A DNA stretch of 64,000 bases from Schizophyllum amplum (lineage: Eukaryota > Basidiomycota > Agaricomycetes > Agaricales > Schizophyllaceae). The stretch is taken from positions 186,001 through 250,000 of the forward strand of contig VDMD01000009.1 in the NCBI GenBank assembly GCA_007026445.1, written 5' to 3'. Below the pieces are notes generated by a model. That model searched no databases. It worked only from the letters and a program-made list of their open reading frames with translations, and was not told the DNA's origin. Positions 43,721 to 55,585 of this stretch are shown here, piece by piece. How positions within the stretch are numbered: position 1 is the first letter of the stretch; the number at the start of each line of letters is the position of its first letter. Position numbers and translations under genes: made by a program.

Positions 43721-44006
43721 GACACGGAGGGGCCATCGGGTCACACACGTGGGGTCATTATGGCGGGAGGCCGAACACCCCGAACGCACATTGTTTTGGT
43801 CGAACAATGGGCGAGGTAGTGGAACCGTGCGAAGTTGCAATGAATCTGAGTCATCCGTCACATCAGCTCGGCGTTGCCGACGCCGAAGGCGCCGGTCACA
43901 ATCAACGTGACAAACACATTGGCTTTCCTCCCACCACCATCACCGCCCTTTGCGCCACTCACCACACACGTTGCCCTTCGTCGGCAAATCGCATAAGTGA
44001 CTTATA

Positions 44007-45355
44007 ATGTCTGCTATACCGTCCCATGCGTTCTCCACGCGCGAAAATTTAGATGATTGCATGATCGTCCACCACCGCATCGTTGCTCTTGACGAAGGCC
44101 ATTACCGGCGACAAGTACGTGTTCTGTCAATAAAGCTTCGTTTTCTGACTGTATACATCTTAGATACAACATTTCGAGTACTACTGGGGCTTGCAAAAGG
44201 GTGAATTAGACTTGAGCTCGCCGCTCAACCACATCGAATGTATGTGTCTTTTCCATCCACCGATGCGTGATAACTCATGTTCCTCGCAACGTAGTGCGCT
44301 CAGATATGGCCGAAAAACTTCTTGCACTCGAATGGGTCTTCATGCCCACCAAAGAGACGTTGAAGTCGATGCAGCAGATGGCGAAACACAACGCGACTGC
44401 CGACCTCCATTCGCGCAGGAACGGTCTCAAAGTCAGTCATGCGCTTTTCTTACACATAACCAAACCGACTGACATGACGTAGGAACTCTCCAATGAAGAG
44501 TACGAGTACGACGTTGTGCCCTTGTGGATGCTCAAGCGCGATTGTCCTGCGCTACACGTGAATCGTCGCTCTGGTGTCAAAACCTTCCTCGCGCCGTACA
44601 AGCGGTTCCCTCGCATCAAGTCCCGCGCTCATCCTTTGTTTGTCACCTTCATGGCCAGCGGACAGCTCGACTGCTGTGCCCATCTAATTTATCCCGACAA
44701 AAAGGCTACGTCGCTCGTGAATTCGGTCGGCGATATCGTCAGTAGCTGGATGAAGGAGCCGCCTGCCGCGTTCCTCGTCGGCCCTGATGTGTGGAGGGAA
44801 CACCGGCATCCCCTCAGCGATGACGGTCAGACCGTCAATTCTGCCCTTCGCGACTCTCGTGTAGGCAACATGGCGGAGGCAGAGAGCCGTGTGCGCAAGA
44901 CGACCCGCGCGCCATGCCGACAGCTGAAGACCATCACGAAGACTACACCCTACGCCAAATGCGATATGCGGCCAGCGCGCGCGAGGGGCTCCGTTCTTCC
45001 TCGATCAGATGTAGAGTCCGGAGGAGAGAACAGTATGGGTTATGACCTTTCCGATCTTCACACGTGGATCGAAAGTGTCGGGCGTCGGCCGGGCAAGGGC
45101 ACTTTTGTCTGGCAGCCGACGTGGCTCGACGACGAAGCGGGACAGGACGAAGGACTGGCACGTTACCGACAGGAGCCCTCGCGCGATGCCGAGGACGCCC
45201 TACATCCCCAGACCACCATGAACGGAGGCGGTCTCCTTCTTGGCTTCGGCGTCGACCGCTCAGGATACTCGAGCAACAATTGGGCGATGCGTACTTACCA
45301 CACATGCCTCTGGGCCGACGACCCGTGGGTCCACATCAAGGACCGGCCCTTGTAG
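44007..45355 (+). CDS. Family 1 gene G, HNH-like without last His
   Basis: Exons 44007-44114, 44164-44239, 44295-44431 and 44483-45355 give 397 aa, no stop. Blocks are MIVHHRIVALDEGHYRRQ (exon 1), IQHFEYYWGLQKGELDL..LNHIE (exon 2), LRSDMAEKLLALEWVFMPT (exon 3), and YDVVPLWMLKRDCPALHVN, SRAHPLFVTF, VGPDVWREHRHPLSDDG, a basic RVRKTTRAPCRQL patch, RYRQEPSRDAEDALHPQTT and GYSSNNWA..CLWADDPWVHIK (exon 4). It is the intact twin of broken copy A on the inverted left arm, and divergently paired with family 2 gene M. Confidence 0.8.
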
Positions 45356-45937
45356 ATGGGCAGTGAGCCCGACTCCCGACGCCAAACGCAGGCAGATGAC
45401 CACGTTCGCGCTCTTGTCGCCAAGCGAGTCGATTATACAGCGCCATGCGACATCGTCATACGCGTCCGGTCCCCATGTAGCGCTGCACTTGTCACCGTGT
45501 CTCCGCCATGCCGATGCACGGATGGAGCGGCCAGGGGTGGCTACACACGTGCGTTCCATCCGCGCGAAGTTGCCTTCAAACCTCCCAGGCCTGCGCTATG
45601 CGCTCCTATTGCTGTTACGCCGGGCCTGTACATACATGCGAATGTAGTATCAGAGTACATATGTACGAAAAGTGATGTCTTAATCTTGCGAGGCTGTCTA
45701 ATACCACCGGCCCTCGCGGTAACGCCCTTGGTGGCCGTAAGGGCACGGTACTCCGTCAACTAACGCCTGAGCCGCGCGGGGGCTGCTTGATGTATCACGT
45801 GCCTCGGTACCGAGCTTCGACGGCGTCTAGTAACATGTACAAACAACGCGCTCGCTTGATTCTCACCACTATCAACGACCTGCCGAACGTCCGCCACCTC
45901 TGAACGCGCATATAAGCAAGTCGTATATTGAATGGAT
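45356..45937. other. Spacer between family 1 genes G and H
   Basis: No gene. It carries the 3'-flank element of G (45621-45649) and the promoter flank of H. The whole spacer recurs inverted at 8512-9300 plus 6529-6628, there split by the 1.88-kb insertion. Confidence 0.55.
45621..45649 (+). repeat. Conserved 3'-flank element of family 1 genes
   Basis: CGGGCCTGTACATACATGCG lies 266 bp after the stop of gene G. Confidence 0.5.
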
Positions 45938-47302
45938 ATGACATATATACATTCTACTGCATTCTCTACGTGCAAGAACATGGCAGATTGCCCGATTGTC
46001 AGGCATCGCATCGTGTCTCTTGACCAGGGTCAATACCGTCGCCAAGTACGTGGTTCTTTGACGCGAACTATCACTATGACTGATTCTGCGCTCGTCAGAT
46101 TGAACATTTCGAGTACTACTGGGGCCTGCAGAAGGGCGATTTGAGTCTAAGCTCACCACTTAACCACATAGAGCGTGAGTACACTTTCTCTGAGCCATGT
46201 CGCCGTCGTAGCTCATAATTGCGATTGATCAGTGCGCTCTGATATGCTCGAGAGACTCAATAATCTTGATTGGGTGTTCATGCCAACCCAAGACACCCTA
46301 AAGTTGATGCGGGAGATTTCCGAGCACAATAAGACTGCTGATCTTCAGTCGCGAAGGAATGCTTTGGAGGTCGGTCGGATTTGCCCCGCGCCGCCTGGGT
46401 AAATCTGATCATCTTCTCAGGAGCTATCTGACGAAGAACACGAATACGACGTCGTCCCTCTGTATATGCTAAAGAAGGGCCGTCCCACGCTGTACGCCGA
46501 CAGTGGCAATAACGTCAAGAGCTTTCGTGCGCCGTACAGGGGATTCCCTCGCATTAAGTCTCGGGCACATCCATTCTTCGTCGTCTTCATGGCGAGCGAC
46601 GCCTTCAGCTGCGCCGCTGGTGTCATATACTCCGAGAAGAAGGGCAAGATGCTGCTGGGTTCGGTCGACGACATCATCTTTTGTTGGACCAAAGAGCCAC
46701 CCCCCGCCTTCCTCATCGGGCCGGACGTCTGGAATCAGCACCGTCATCCCCTCAGCGATGATGGGCATGCTGCTCAGTACGCTCTCCGGGACTCGCGCAA
46801 AGGCAACGCAGCGGCAGTCCGACGCGTCCGCAAGACGACCCGAGCTCCATGTCGACAGCCCAAGTCGGCGGCGGCGGCTACCCCGTACGCGAAGTGCAAT
46901 ATGCGCCCGGCGCGCCTGAGAGGGTCCGTCCTCCCACGCGCCGGCCTGGAGTCCGGAGCAGAGGGCAGCACGGGCTACGACTTGTCGGATCTTCGCGTGT
47001 GGCTTGATGCTGTCGCACGTCAAGCGAAAGTCGAGCGTTCTGTAGGGGGGCCGGTGTCGCTCGACGCGGAGACGACCCGGGACGACGAGCTAGCGCGTTA
47101 CCGCCAGGAGACTGTCCGCGACGCCGACGACGCGCTACACCCACAGACTACCGTTAACGGCGATGGTCTTGTCTTCGGCGAAGGCGTCGACTGGTCGCGA
47201 TACTCAAGTAACAATTGGGCGCTGCGTACCTATGGCACATGCCTTTGGGCCGACGACCCGTGGGTTCATATCAATCACCGCTCCGCCTGTGGCAGCCGGT
47301 AG
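45938..47302 (+). CDS. Family 1 gene H, HNH-like without last His
   Basis: Exons 45938-46045, 46099-46174, 46233-46369 and 46421-47302 give 400 aa. An in-frame ATG six bases earlier (45932) exists; 45938 is preferred because exon 1 then has the family length of 108 nt. Blocks are VRHRIVSLDQGQYRRQ, IEHFEYYWGLQKGDLSL..LNHIE, LRSDMLERLNNLDWVFMPT, YDVVPLYMLKKGRPTLYAD, SRAHPFFVVF, IGPDVWNQHRHPLSDDG, VRKTTRAPCRQPK and RYSSNNWALRTYGTCLW. The C-terminus (RSACGSR) is a few residues longer than in relatives. It is in tandem behind G with no divergent family 2 partner. It is closest to gene B and to the relic at 5429-6528. Confidence 0.8.
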
Positions 47303-47377
47303 AGCAGGTGCCGCCATACTACACAACCATACTGCCCGCAGCACGCTGCTTGAACTACGACTTTCACCAACCGTGAC

Positions 47378-47914
47378 CGGGCATTCTCTCAGCAATGACA
47401 AGCATGCCGCCCTGTCTGCCCTTCGGGACTCTCTGGAGGCAACGCGACGGCGGTGGGCCGTGTGCGCCAGATGACTCGCGCACCGTGTCGGCAGCAAGTC
47501 CGCTATCTCTTACCACAAGTGCGACATGCGCCCGGTGCGCCTCAGAGGCTCCGTCCTGCCACGCCCTGACCTGGAATTCGGAGTAGAAGGCGGCACAGGC
47601 TACGACTTGTCGGATCTTCGCGCGTGGGTTGACGCCTCTGCGCATCAGACGAGCAACGAAAGTCCTATCTGGACCCGGCGTGGCTTGACCAGGAAGGGAG
47701 ACAAGACGAAGAGCTATCGCAGTACCCGCAAGAGGCCGCTCGCGACTCCTACGACGCGCTGCATCCCCAGACCACCGTTAACGGCGGCGGTCCCGTTTTT
47801 TTTGCGAAGGCGTCGACCGGTCGGGGTACTCGAGCAACAACTGGGCACTGCGGACCTATGTACGACACTTGTCTATGGGGCGACGACCCGTGGGCTCATA
47901 TCAAGGGCCATTAG
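47378..47914 (+). pseudogene. Family 1 gene I, 3' half only
   Basis: The sequence starts abruptly inside the HPLSDDG block of exon 4 (GHSLSNDKHA) and continues through a QMTRAPCRQ-like part, CDMRPVRLRGSVLPR, YDLSDLRAWVDA, the TTVNGGG block and the GYSSNNWALRTY end, stopping at 47914. Two or more frame changes occur (for example around 47480 and 47650). The N-terminal exons are missing. It is a tandem fragment immediately after gene H. Confidence 0.85.
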
Positions 47915-48370
47915 CGATAGGTCGCCTCGTTAGGGGGAAGTCCTTCAACAGCGGCAGTTATCATGTTACATCAACGTGATGCACTCAATGCTGCGCTTGC
48001 AGCTGTACAGCAGGTCATCGCACTACGGCTGTGCGATGTGAGTTGTGAAAAGCTGGAATGGGCCTGACGAGGCAGTCTTTCGGAATGGCTGCCGCAGGTC
48101 CAGGAACCTCGTTTCTTATTCGCAGGCCACGTCCGCGCATTCGCCAGCTGTTTCGCCAGGCCTGCATATGCGTACAAGTGTAGTATAAGAACCTGGATGT
48201 ACATATACCCACTTGCTAGGACTTGAATGAACTCGAAGTTCAACCAGAGTTCAATTGCCGAATTCAATTTCGGATTTCCCATCGGTGATTCGGACGTCGG
48301 CCCGGAAAGGCGCGCTCGTCTTGTCCTCAGTCCGGATTCTGACCGCCCTTGCTCTTGACGCGCACGCGCC
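47915..48370. other. Spacer between gene I relic and Vps3-like copy 3
   Basis: No gene. The family 1 3'-flank element lies at 48156-48184. The last 100 bp lead into the Vps3-like fragment at the ATG 48371. Confidence 0.5.
48156..48184 (+). repeat. Conserved 3'-flank element of family 1 genes
   Basis: CCAGGCCTGCATATGCGTAC, 242 bp after the stop of relic I, matches the elements at 14513 and 45621 with a few changes. Confidence 0.45.
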
Positions 48371-51300
48371 ATGGCACCCGCGTCGTTTCCCCGCTCGAGC
48401 GTTCTCCTCCTCGCTCAGAATGCCGTCCAGTCACTGATCCCCTCAACACTCGTCTCCCAGGTCGAGGCCCTACTCGGAAGTCACCGCATCCAGGATGCCG
48501 CCGACCTCGCCGACCAGCAGAGGAAGAAGGTCGAGGGGAACATCAGGATTAACGAAGATGAGGCGCGTAGTATGACAATATGGCGACTGTCTCTGACTGC
48601 TCTGTCAGGTTGACGAGCTGCGCTACGTGCACCAGCGCATCGGCTGGCAGCTCTTTTCCGAAACGTTATTCGAGGACGCTGGCAAGAACTTGTTCAATGG
48701 CGATACCGATCCACGGCTGCTCATCAGCTACTACCCCGATCTCCGTGGGGACCTGTTTACATCGGACGACACTCTCGACGTCTTCAGCGGCGTCGCCGAA
48801 CGTATGCCCAGCGAGGCTAGCGTGGACGACATCAGTCAGTCTTCCACTCCGCGCGTACCACACCTTTACCGCCCTCCCCTCGCACACCCATTCCCCCATC
48901 CCCTCTCCCTTCACATCCACGTCATCCTCTCCTTCTCCCCCACGCCTACCCAAACCAGCACCATTCATACCCTCTGCTCTTTCTTTTCTTCTTATATTCC
49001 GCCCCGGCTCCCCATTGACGTGTTCTTTTGTTTGGCACTGATACCAGTCGTCTACAACCTAGTCAGAAACTACTCCCCGCACCTCTCGCCGAACACGGCC
49101 AGCGCGCCGCCCACGGTCGAGCTGCATCGGATCATGAGCATGGCAGCGCACGACATGCTCGAGAGCTACCTGCGCAAGTGCTGGATCCGCCGCTGCGTCG
49201 ACCCGAAGGCGGTGCCGGGGAGCCATCCGGCGTATCCGGTGTGTGGTCGGGCAGGAAGGCAGATGAGGGGGGAAGTGCTGACTTGGGATGCAGGTGGTGG
49301 ACACGGTGTACGCGAAGATACTGGCCGTCAATGCGAAGACATCCGAGCTTGCAGCGCTGATTCAGGATGAGCGAAGCGAGATCGTCGCCACCGAGATTGA
49401 GCCCGTCCTCATCCAGCACAGTCAATTCGACGCACTCACTACGCTCTATCAACGACACGGAGATGCGCGAAAACTGCTGGAGCTGTACTCGAAGTGCGTA
49501 CCATCTCTCAATCACTTTGCCATTCTAAAGATTGACGGCTCCTCAGAGTCGCCGATGGCGAATATCAGACGGACCAAATCAGGGACCCTTTGGAATCTAT
49601 CACTACACTGCTCGCTGCGCAGAAAGACCGCGCGTTGACTCAGCAGTGGGCTCTGTGGATGATCAAGCGGGATCCGGAGCGAGGCTTGAAGGTGCGCATG
49701 AAAGCCTTCCTCTCGCCTTTGCCGTCATACCTGCCTTCGCATCTTCCTCTGACTTGTTACCCTTCTCTTGTCTTCCCGCCTTCCTCTTATCTTATGTGCC
49801 TTCCACATTACTCCTGCTATTCGCTTGCCTCCCCGTCTTCCTCTTTCTCTCTGCCGCCATCTTGCTTTCAAGCCTTCCTTTCACCTTCACCCCCTCCTCT
49901 CACCATTGCACCCATACTCAACAACCTATCTTATAGCTGCTCATGCCCGCGCGCGATACCGGCAAGCGGCGCGAGAAGCCCGAAGAAGACCTCGCGCTCC
50001 TCGAACAGGTCACGGAGGCAAGCAAGGAGGCGGGGCAGCTCTTCCTGGAGTACTTGGTGTTGCAGAGGCGAAGTTCGGTGGGTGCTATCGTTCTAGGGAG
50101 CTATTCACCGCTCGGCTCGATGGAGTCCTTCACCCGTTATAACCCTCCACGTATGACTGACTTCTTTCTCTCCGCAGAGTCGGGAACTACACTCACGACT
50201 CGCCAATGTCCTCGTCGACAACCTGCTCGACTCTGCGGGGGATGCCAGCACCCTGCGGTTATGGCAAGCGAAGGGTGGGTGTTATTATCAGCTGCGCTGC
50301 AAGCGCATCGCATGATCTTTGTAACAGTCATGCTCACGAACCCCGTCCAGCACGATCCTTCGCTACCAGTCACGACGTCTCCTTCCTGCGCTACTTCGCC
50401 ACCACCACCCCCGAGTCGCGCACGAAGCAAGACCGGCTCAAGGCCGCCTTCTTCCTGCAACGGTCCGACTTGTACGACTGCGCCGCCGTGCGCGAGCGGC
50501 TGGCGCAGTCGCAGTGGGCAGCGCTGTTTGCCGTCGAGATCGCGATATTGGATGGGAAGGTGCGTGCCATGCCGCATCTTGTTCCGCATCTGCACCTTAC
50601 TCAGTCACCATTCACCTCTCCAGCTCGGCCATCACCAAGAAGCTTTGAAAGCGCTCGTGCACGATGTGCGCGACGAGGTCTCTGCGGAGACTTATTGCGC
50701 CCTCGGTGGTGAGGTGGTCCCGCCGAAGATGGTGCAGGCGTCCGTGGGCGACTCCCTAGGCCCGGTATGGACGGCGTGGGCCGCGAGGGCGGCGGCGGGG
50801 AAGAAGACTGTGGATGAGGGGTTGAGGAGGGAGCTGCTGAGGATATTGTTGGAGGTGTATATGGGGGAAACGTGAGTGGTTTTCTACTTCTTGGGGTTGC
50901 GGTTGTTGTCGAGATGGCGGGGGGGCTGCTGGGATGACGGGCTGTCTGGGCTGTTGCTGACGGGATCGACAGGGATGCGGAGTCGGAGACACGAGCAGCG
51001 CGGCTGCTGAACGCGCAGGGGGTGAACTTGGAGGTCGTTGATGTGAGTATCGCTTTACGCGCGCGAGCGAGGGATGCGGGAACTGATGTGTTTGCGATAG
51101 GTGGTGTCGCTGGTACCGCCAGCATGGCCGTTGAAGACGTTGTCGACTTTCCTCACGCGCTCGTTCCGACGCACGCTGCATGCGCGACACGAGGGCAAGC
51201 TGGTCAAAGCGATCAGCGCGGGGCAGAATCTAGAGGTGCGTACTTGTGCTTCTGAGCGCAGCTGGACGCAGTTCGGAAAACTCGCTCTCTCTCGTGCGCC

Positions 51301-51536
51301 GCACTCTCTGACGCGTTCCATAGGTCAAGGACCGCAGCTGGCATGTCATTCGCGAGCGCGGGATGCTTATTGAGGAGGCCGAGGACGATGGCAGTGGGGA
51401 CGGGGATGTAGAGGAGGATGTGGTGGATGAGAAGGCGGCTTTGGCAGCGGCGGGTCAGGATGTGGACGAACATGTAGAGCTGGGGGAGGCGGGATGGACA
51501 GAGCCAGATACTGCGGATGTGCATGTAACAGTCTAA
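48371..51536 (+). CDS. Vps3/TGFBRAP1-like C-terminal protein, copy 3 (longest)
   Basis: About 12 exons from ATG 48371 (MAPASFPRSSVLLLAQNAVQ) to the stop at 51536, roughly 640 aa. The order fits the C-terminal two thirds of Vps3/TGFBRAP1, a CORVET subunit tethering early endosomes: a helical-repeat region, VVDTVYAKILAVNAKTSEL with EIEPVLIQHSQFDAL (Vps39_1-like), then VVSLVPPAWPLKTLSTFL and RRTLHARHEGKLVKA (Vps39_2-like), and an acidic tail. The N-terminal CNH domain of the family is absent. Exons from 48627 onward splice cleanly (for example LYSK|VADGEYQ, QRRSS|SRELHS, QAKA|RSFATS). The first junction (NEDEA to VDELRYV, 48560-48608) does not restore the frame with a standard site. It may be a truncated expressed gene or an early-stage pseudogene; long pyrimidine-rich introns occur at 49690-49940. 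Confidence 0.7.
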
Positions 51537-51930
51537 CTCAGTGCACACCCGTTGCTTTGATCTTTCGCTCAGTACTCAAAAGCTGGTTTTTGAGCAGGCG
51601 CACTTGACCGTGGGACGAATTTGCCCAAAGCGCCCTTTCGACCCTTTTAGCATACCCATTGTTCTTCTGTCTGCCCTCGCTCCCACCAGGTTCTCAACCC
51701 GAAGGTTGAAAAGCGTCGAGATCATCGTACTCTCTGCATCTAAGTATGCGACTTCAGTCCAAACTGGAACAGCTTGTGCGCTACCGCGGTCAGGAGTTGA
51801 CACAAATGTTGGCCCGATCATGCAAGGGCCGTCGTCGCGTTGAGGCTGCGCAGCCTTGTCTTCCACCTTCACCTCCTCCCAAGCCACAACGACAACGCCA
51901 TATCACGTTAGGAGGAAATCTCTAGACAGA
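51537..51930. other. Spacer; one short open frame
   Basis: A 58-codon frame from ATG 51747 (MRLQSKLEQLVRYRGQELTQ..) to a stop at 51923 is the only candidate; I recognise no family. The first 100 bp are duplicated flank also found at 470-575. Confidence 0.35.
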
Positions 51931-53337
51931 ATGGAGAAGGCTACGCCGAAGGTGCGCAGCCTGCACCCTGTACAATGAAAGGCTGACCAGAAATATAGAC
52001 GCGTCCGTCGGACGATCCAATGATAAATCATTCAAAGAGACGACAAGTAGGTGAGCAAGCAGATAGTAGACCAGGTCAAGCAAGGGCTCATTCTGTGCTT
52101 AGCGGAGCGTCTGCCCCAAGAGTTGCTCGAAGAGATCTTCGCGCACGAGAGCACGGCGGATCTTAAGACGCTCTCCCTCGTCTGCCGCGCATGGACCTGG
52201 TCAACCCGACGCTATCTCTTCTACGCCTTTCGCGGACTGCAGAAGGAAGTCTCATCCAGAGTCCAGCGTCATTTTGCCACCGACGACGACGAGACCAGGC
52301 GGAATATCGATATGTTCCTTGATTTCCTCGCGACACGACCGGATATCGCGCAGCAGTATCGCATGTTCGATGTTGGTCCTCGGCGCATCGTGGACATCAA
52401 TTACGACAACGCCCTCGCCCGCTGCCTGGATGCCATGCCGAATATCCGATATCTCGACACGCATCTTACCACACGTCCTTACTCGCAGGCGCTCCAAGAC
52501 GCAATCTCGAGAGCTCTGCGTACGTCCATCAGGAGCTTGGCCATGATGCAGGACGTCGCGGCGATGCCGATCGTTATGCAAGCCATCCGCGACGCGCACA
52601 ACCTTCAGAAACTGCGCATCGCTCTTCCGAGTCGGTTCGCGCGCATGGTGCAGAACGAGCCGATGACAGGCCCTCGACCGCTCCTTCGCTCGCTTGAGCT
52701 CGCCACACCATCTAGGGAACTCCCACTATGGCTCCTATCACCCGCCTCCCCGGTTTCCCTGGACGCCCTAAAAGAACTTGCTTTTCACGAAATTACACCC
52801 TACGTCTCCCCCGTATACCGCTCCTTGATCGACATCGTGGGACGAACGATCCAGGTGCTAACACTCGCAAGTTTGGACCAATCCTTCAGCATTGGATCGT
52901 CCTTGTTCCCCGTCCTCCGCGTCCTGCGCATCTGTGACATGACTCTGCACGGCGTGCAGGCCTCTGACGTGGCGGAGTTGCTGAAGCAGCTGCCGCTCGA
53001 CCCCGCACCCCAACTGGAGGAAATCGAGTTCGCGTTCGTCCCAGCATCCGCGTCTTTCAACGAAGCTCGCGCAGGCCTCCTCGCTCGTGACGGAGGACCC
53101 GTCGCTTGGAGGGAGATACAGGACCATCTCGCGAGCGAAGATGTGAAGGGATTGAAGAAGATCACAATCACCATATTGGATCAGCCCTACTACCCCGTCC
53201 GCAAAGTCCTACGCGACCTAGCTTCAAATATGCCAACGCGCAACATACCGGCGCCTGAGCAACAGCTGGCCAGTACGAAGGCCAGGCTGCGGGAGTTGTG
53301 CCCCAAGCTTGTGGACCTCGGTTTGCTGAAGGTGTAA
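51931..53337 (+). CDS. F-box protein
   Basis: The main exon 52051-53337 is open for 428 codons but lacks an ATG at its start. A 21-nt first exon 51931-51951 (MEKATPK) followed by a 99-nt GT..AG intron joins in frame to VSKQIVDQVKQG, giving 435 aa; this start is an inference. An F-box lies near residues 25-65 (LPQELLEEIFAHES..LKTLSLVCRAW). The rest has Leu-rich segments typical of the large agaricomycete F-box families, where the C-terminal part presumably selects a target for SCF ubiquitin ligase. No transmembrane or signal sequence. It lies outside the duplicated array and reads away from it. Confidence 0.75.
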
Positions 53338-53898
53338 GTAGATCTGCTCTTGTATCGAATGCGATGGCTCCTTTGATCACCCTCGCGCATGTGCACTCGA
53401 CCTCGATACCTCAAGATATAGCATTGTATGGAAGTTGCAATTTGGGCTGCTGATTGAGTGAAACTGCTTGCTTCCAGTGATTGAGAGAGCCCTTCGCCGG
53501 AGTCGGACTGCCGCGTTCAAAGGTATGCGGATTTGAAGGCTTCCCTTGACTTGTATAGGTCATCTACTCATGACCGTCTCATGAATGTCCACGGCCGCGA
53601 CGTCGCACTTCACATCCCGCTGGACCGCACTGGATGCTATTGGGTGGTCGGAAGGTGAGCCTCACGGTCGCACGTCTGACGAAGGTTCTCTCGGCTAAAT
53701 CCATACCGCAGATAACCATGGACGATCCTCTGATCTTGTCCACGCGGACTTCGCGCGAAGGAGGGAGCGAATGCTCAAAAAGCCATACCGACCGCGACGC
53801 CTCGACCATGAATTGTCGCTCCGTGGGTTATCCGACAGCGTGCCGCGCTCGCCTACAAGAACCTGAGCTCGCGCGTCGTACCTTGCTCTAGCATCGTC
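53338..53898. other. Intergenic
   Basis: No gene recognised; it contains the 3' flank of the F-box gene and the promoter of the tannase gene. No repeat is noted. Confidence 0.5.
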
Positions 53899-55585
53899 AT
53901 GGCGTCCCTTCTCTCCCTTCTCACTGTCCGGGTATGCATCGCTCTCCTCGCACTGACGCACGCCGTCGTCGCGCAGGGCGACTTCGCCACTCAGTGCTCG
54001 TCCTTCATCAACCAGGTCGACATCGAGAACGTTACCGTCTACACAACCCAGTATGTGGGCGCGGGGTCGACGGTGAACCTCTCGGGAGGAGATTCCTCGT
54101 GCGGACAATCCTCGCAGGTTGCCAGCGCGAATCTATGCCGCATCACGATGGAGGTCGCCACGTCGCCCAACAGCAGGATCAGCCTCGAGGCGTGGTTCCC
54201 ACAGAACTACACGGATCGCTTCCTCAGCACCGGCAACGGTGGCATCGGAGGATGTGAGCACAGTATGCACACTAGCGCGTGCCCCGCCGAGCTGACACAC
54301 TCGCAGGCATCCAGTATACCGACATGGACTACACGTCCTCTCTCGGTTTCGCGACTGTCGGCGCGAACAACGGGCATAACGGCACGGGCGGCGCAGCCTT
54401 CCTCAACCACCCGGACGTGATCATCGACTTCGCGTGGCGCTCGCTGCATACCGGCGTAGTCATAGGCAAACAGCTTACCGAGCTGTTCTATGGCGCCCCG
54501 CACACCGCTTCATACTATCTCGGCTGCTCGACGGGCGGCCGCCAGGGGTGGAAGATGGCGCAGGACTTCCCGGACGACTTTGACGGCGTGGTGGCGGGCG
54601 CCCCGGCTATAGCCTGGAACTCGCTGCAGTACTGGAGCGGGAACTTCTACACGGTCACTGGCGCTTCTGGCTCGCCGACTTTCGTGTCGACGTCGCAGTG
54701 GCAGACCGTCCACCAGGAGGTCCTCAATCAGTGCGACGCGCTGGACGGCGCGACGGACAGCATCCTGGAGAACCCGGACCTTTGCGATTTCGACGTGACG
54801 CCCCTGATCTGCTCGGGCGGCAGCACGGCCAACTGTTTGACAGCGACGCAGGCGGAGACCGTGCGCACGCTCCTGAGCCCGTTGTACGACGAGAACGGCG
54901 AGCTGATCTACCCTCGCATGCAACCCGGCGCGGAGGTCCTCGCATCTTATGTGATGTGGAACGGTCAACCGTTCGCTTTCTCGACGGTACGTCTGCTCCT
55001 ATACTTTCTTCAGCCCAAGCTAACGATGAACAGGACTGGTTCCGCTACGCCGTTCTCAACGACTCGTCATGGAACCCCGCCACGTTGGACCTCGCCGACT
55101 ACGCTACGGTCATGGCACAGAACCCAGGCGGCATCGAAACCTTCAACGGCGACATCTCCGCCTTCGCGTCCGCAGGCGGTAAAATGCTCCACTACCACGG
55201 CCTCGCGGACGGCCTCATCTCATCCGACAACTCGAAGCGGTATTACGCACTGGTACAGGAGACCATGGGCATGGAGCCCGCCGAGCTCGACGACTTCTAC
55301 CGCTTCTTTGGTATCAGCGGCATGGGGCACTGCAGCGGCGGAGACGGCGCAGCCAACATCGGGAACGGTGCTGGTGCGGCTGGTACGAGCCCCGACGAGA
55401 ACGTGTTGATGTCGATGGTGCGGTGGGTCGAGGAGGGTGTCGCGCCGGAGGTCGTGCGTGGTGCGAAGTCTGATATGTACTCCGGCCAGGTGTCGTATTG
55501 GCGCGCCCATTGCAAGTGGCCGCTGACGAACACTTACGTCGGGCCCGGTGCGGTTGAGGACGAGTCTGCTTGGGAGTGCACTTAG
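53899..55585 (+). CDS. Secreted tannase/feruloyl esterase family protein
   Basis: Exons 53899-54253, 54307-54986 and 55034-55585 give 528 aa. An N-terminal signal peptide (MASLLSLLTV..THAVVAQG) indicates secretion. The tannase family (Pfam Tannase) signature is complete: nucleophile motif GCSTGGRQGW with Cys next to Ser, acid HGLADGLIS, and catalytic His in SGMGHCSGG with adjacent Cys, the CS-D-HC arrangement. A DGATDSILENP calcium-binding-like loop and YYLGCSTGG context also match. It hydrolyses ester bonds of gallotannins, ferulates or related aromatic esters, consistent with plant-litter or wood decay. The length is normal for the family. It does not belong to the duplicated array. Confidence 0.95.

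Noticed and set aside
54698..55585. Separate 295-codon gene within the tannase locus
   Set aside because: Its second half is tannase exon 3; its first half is another frame of exon 2 plus the intron.
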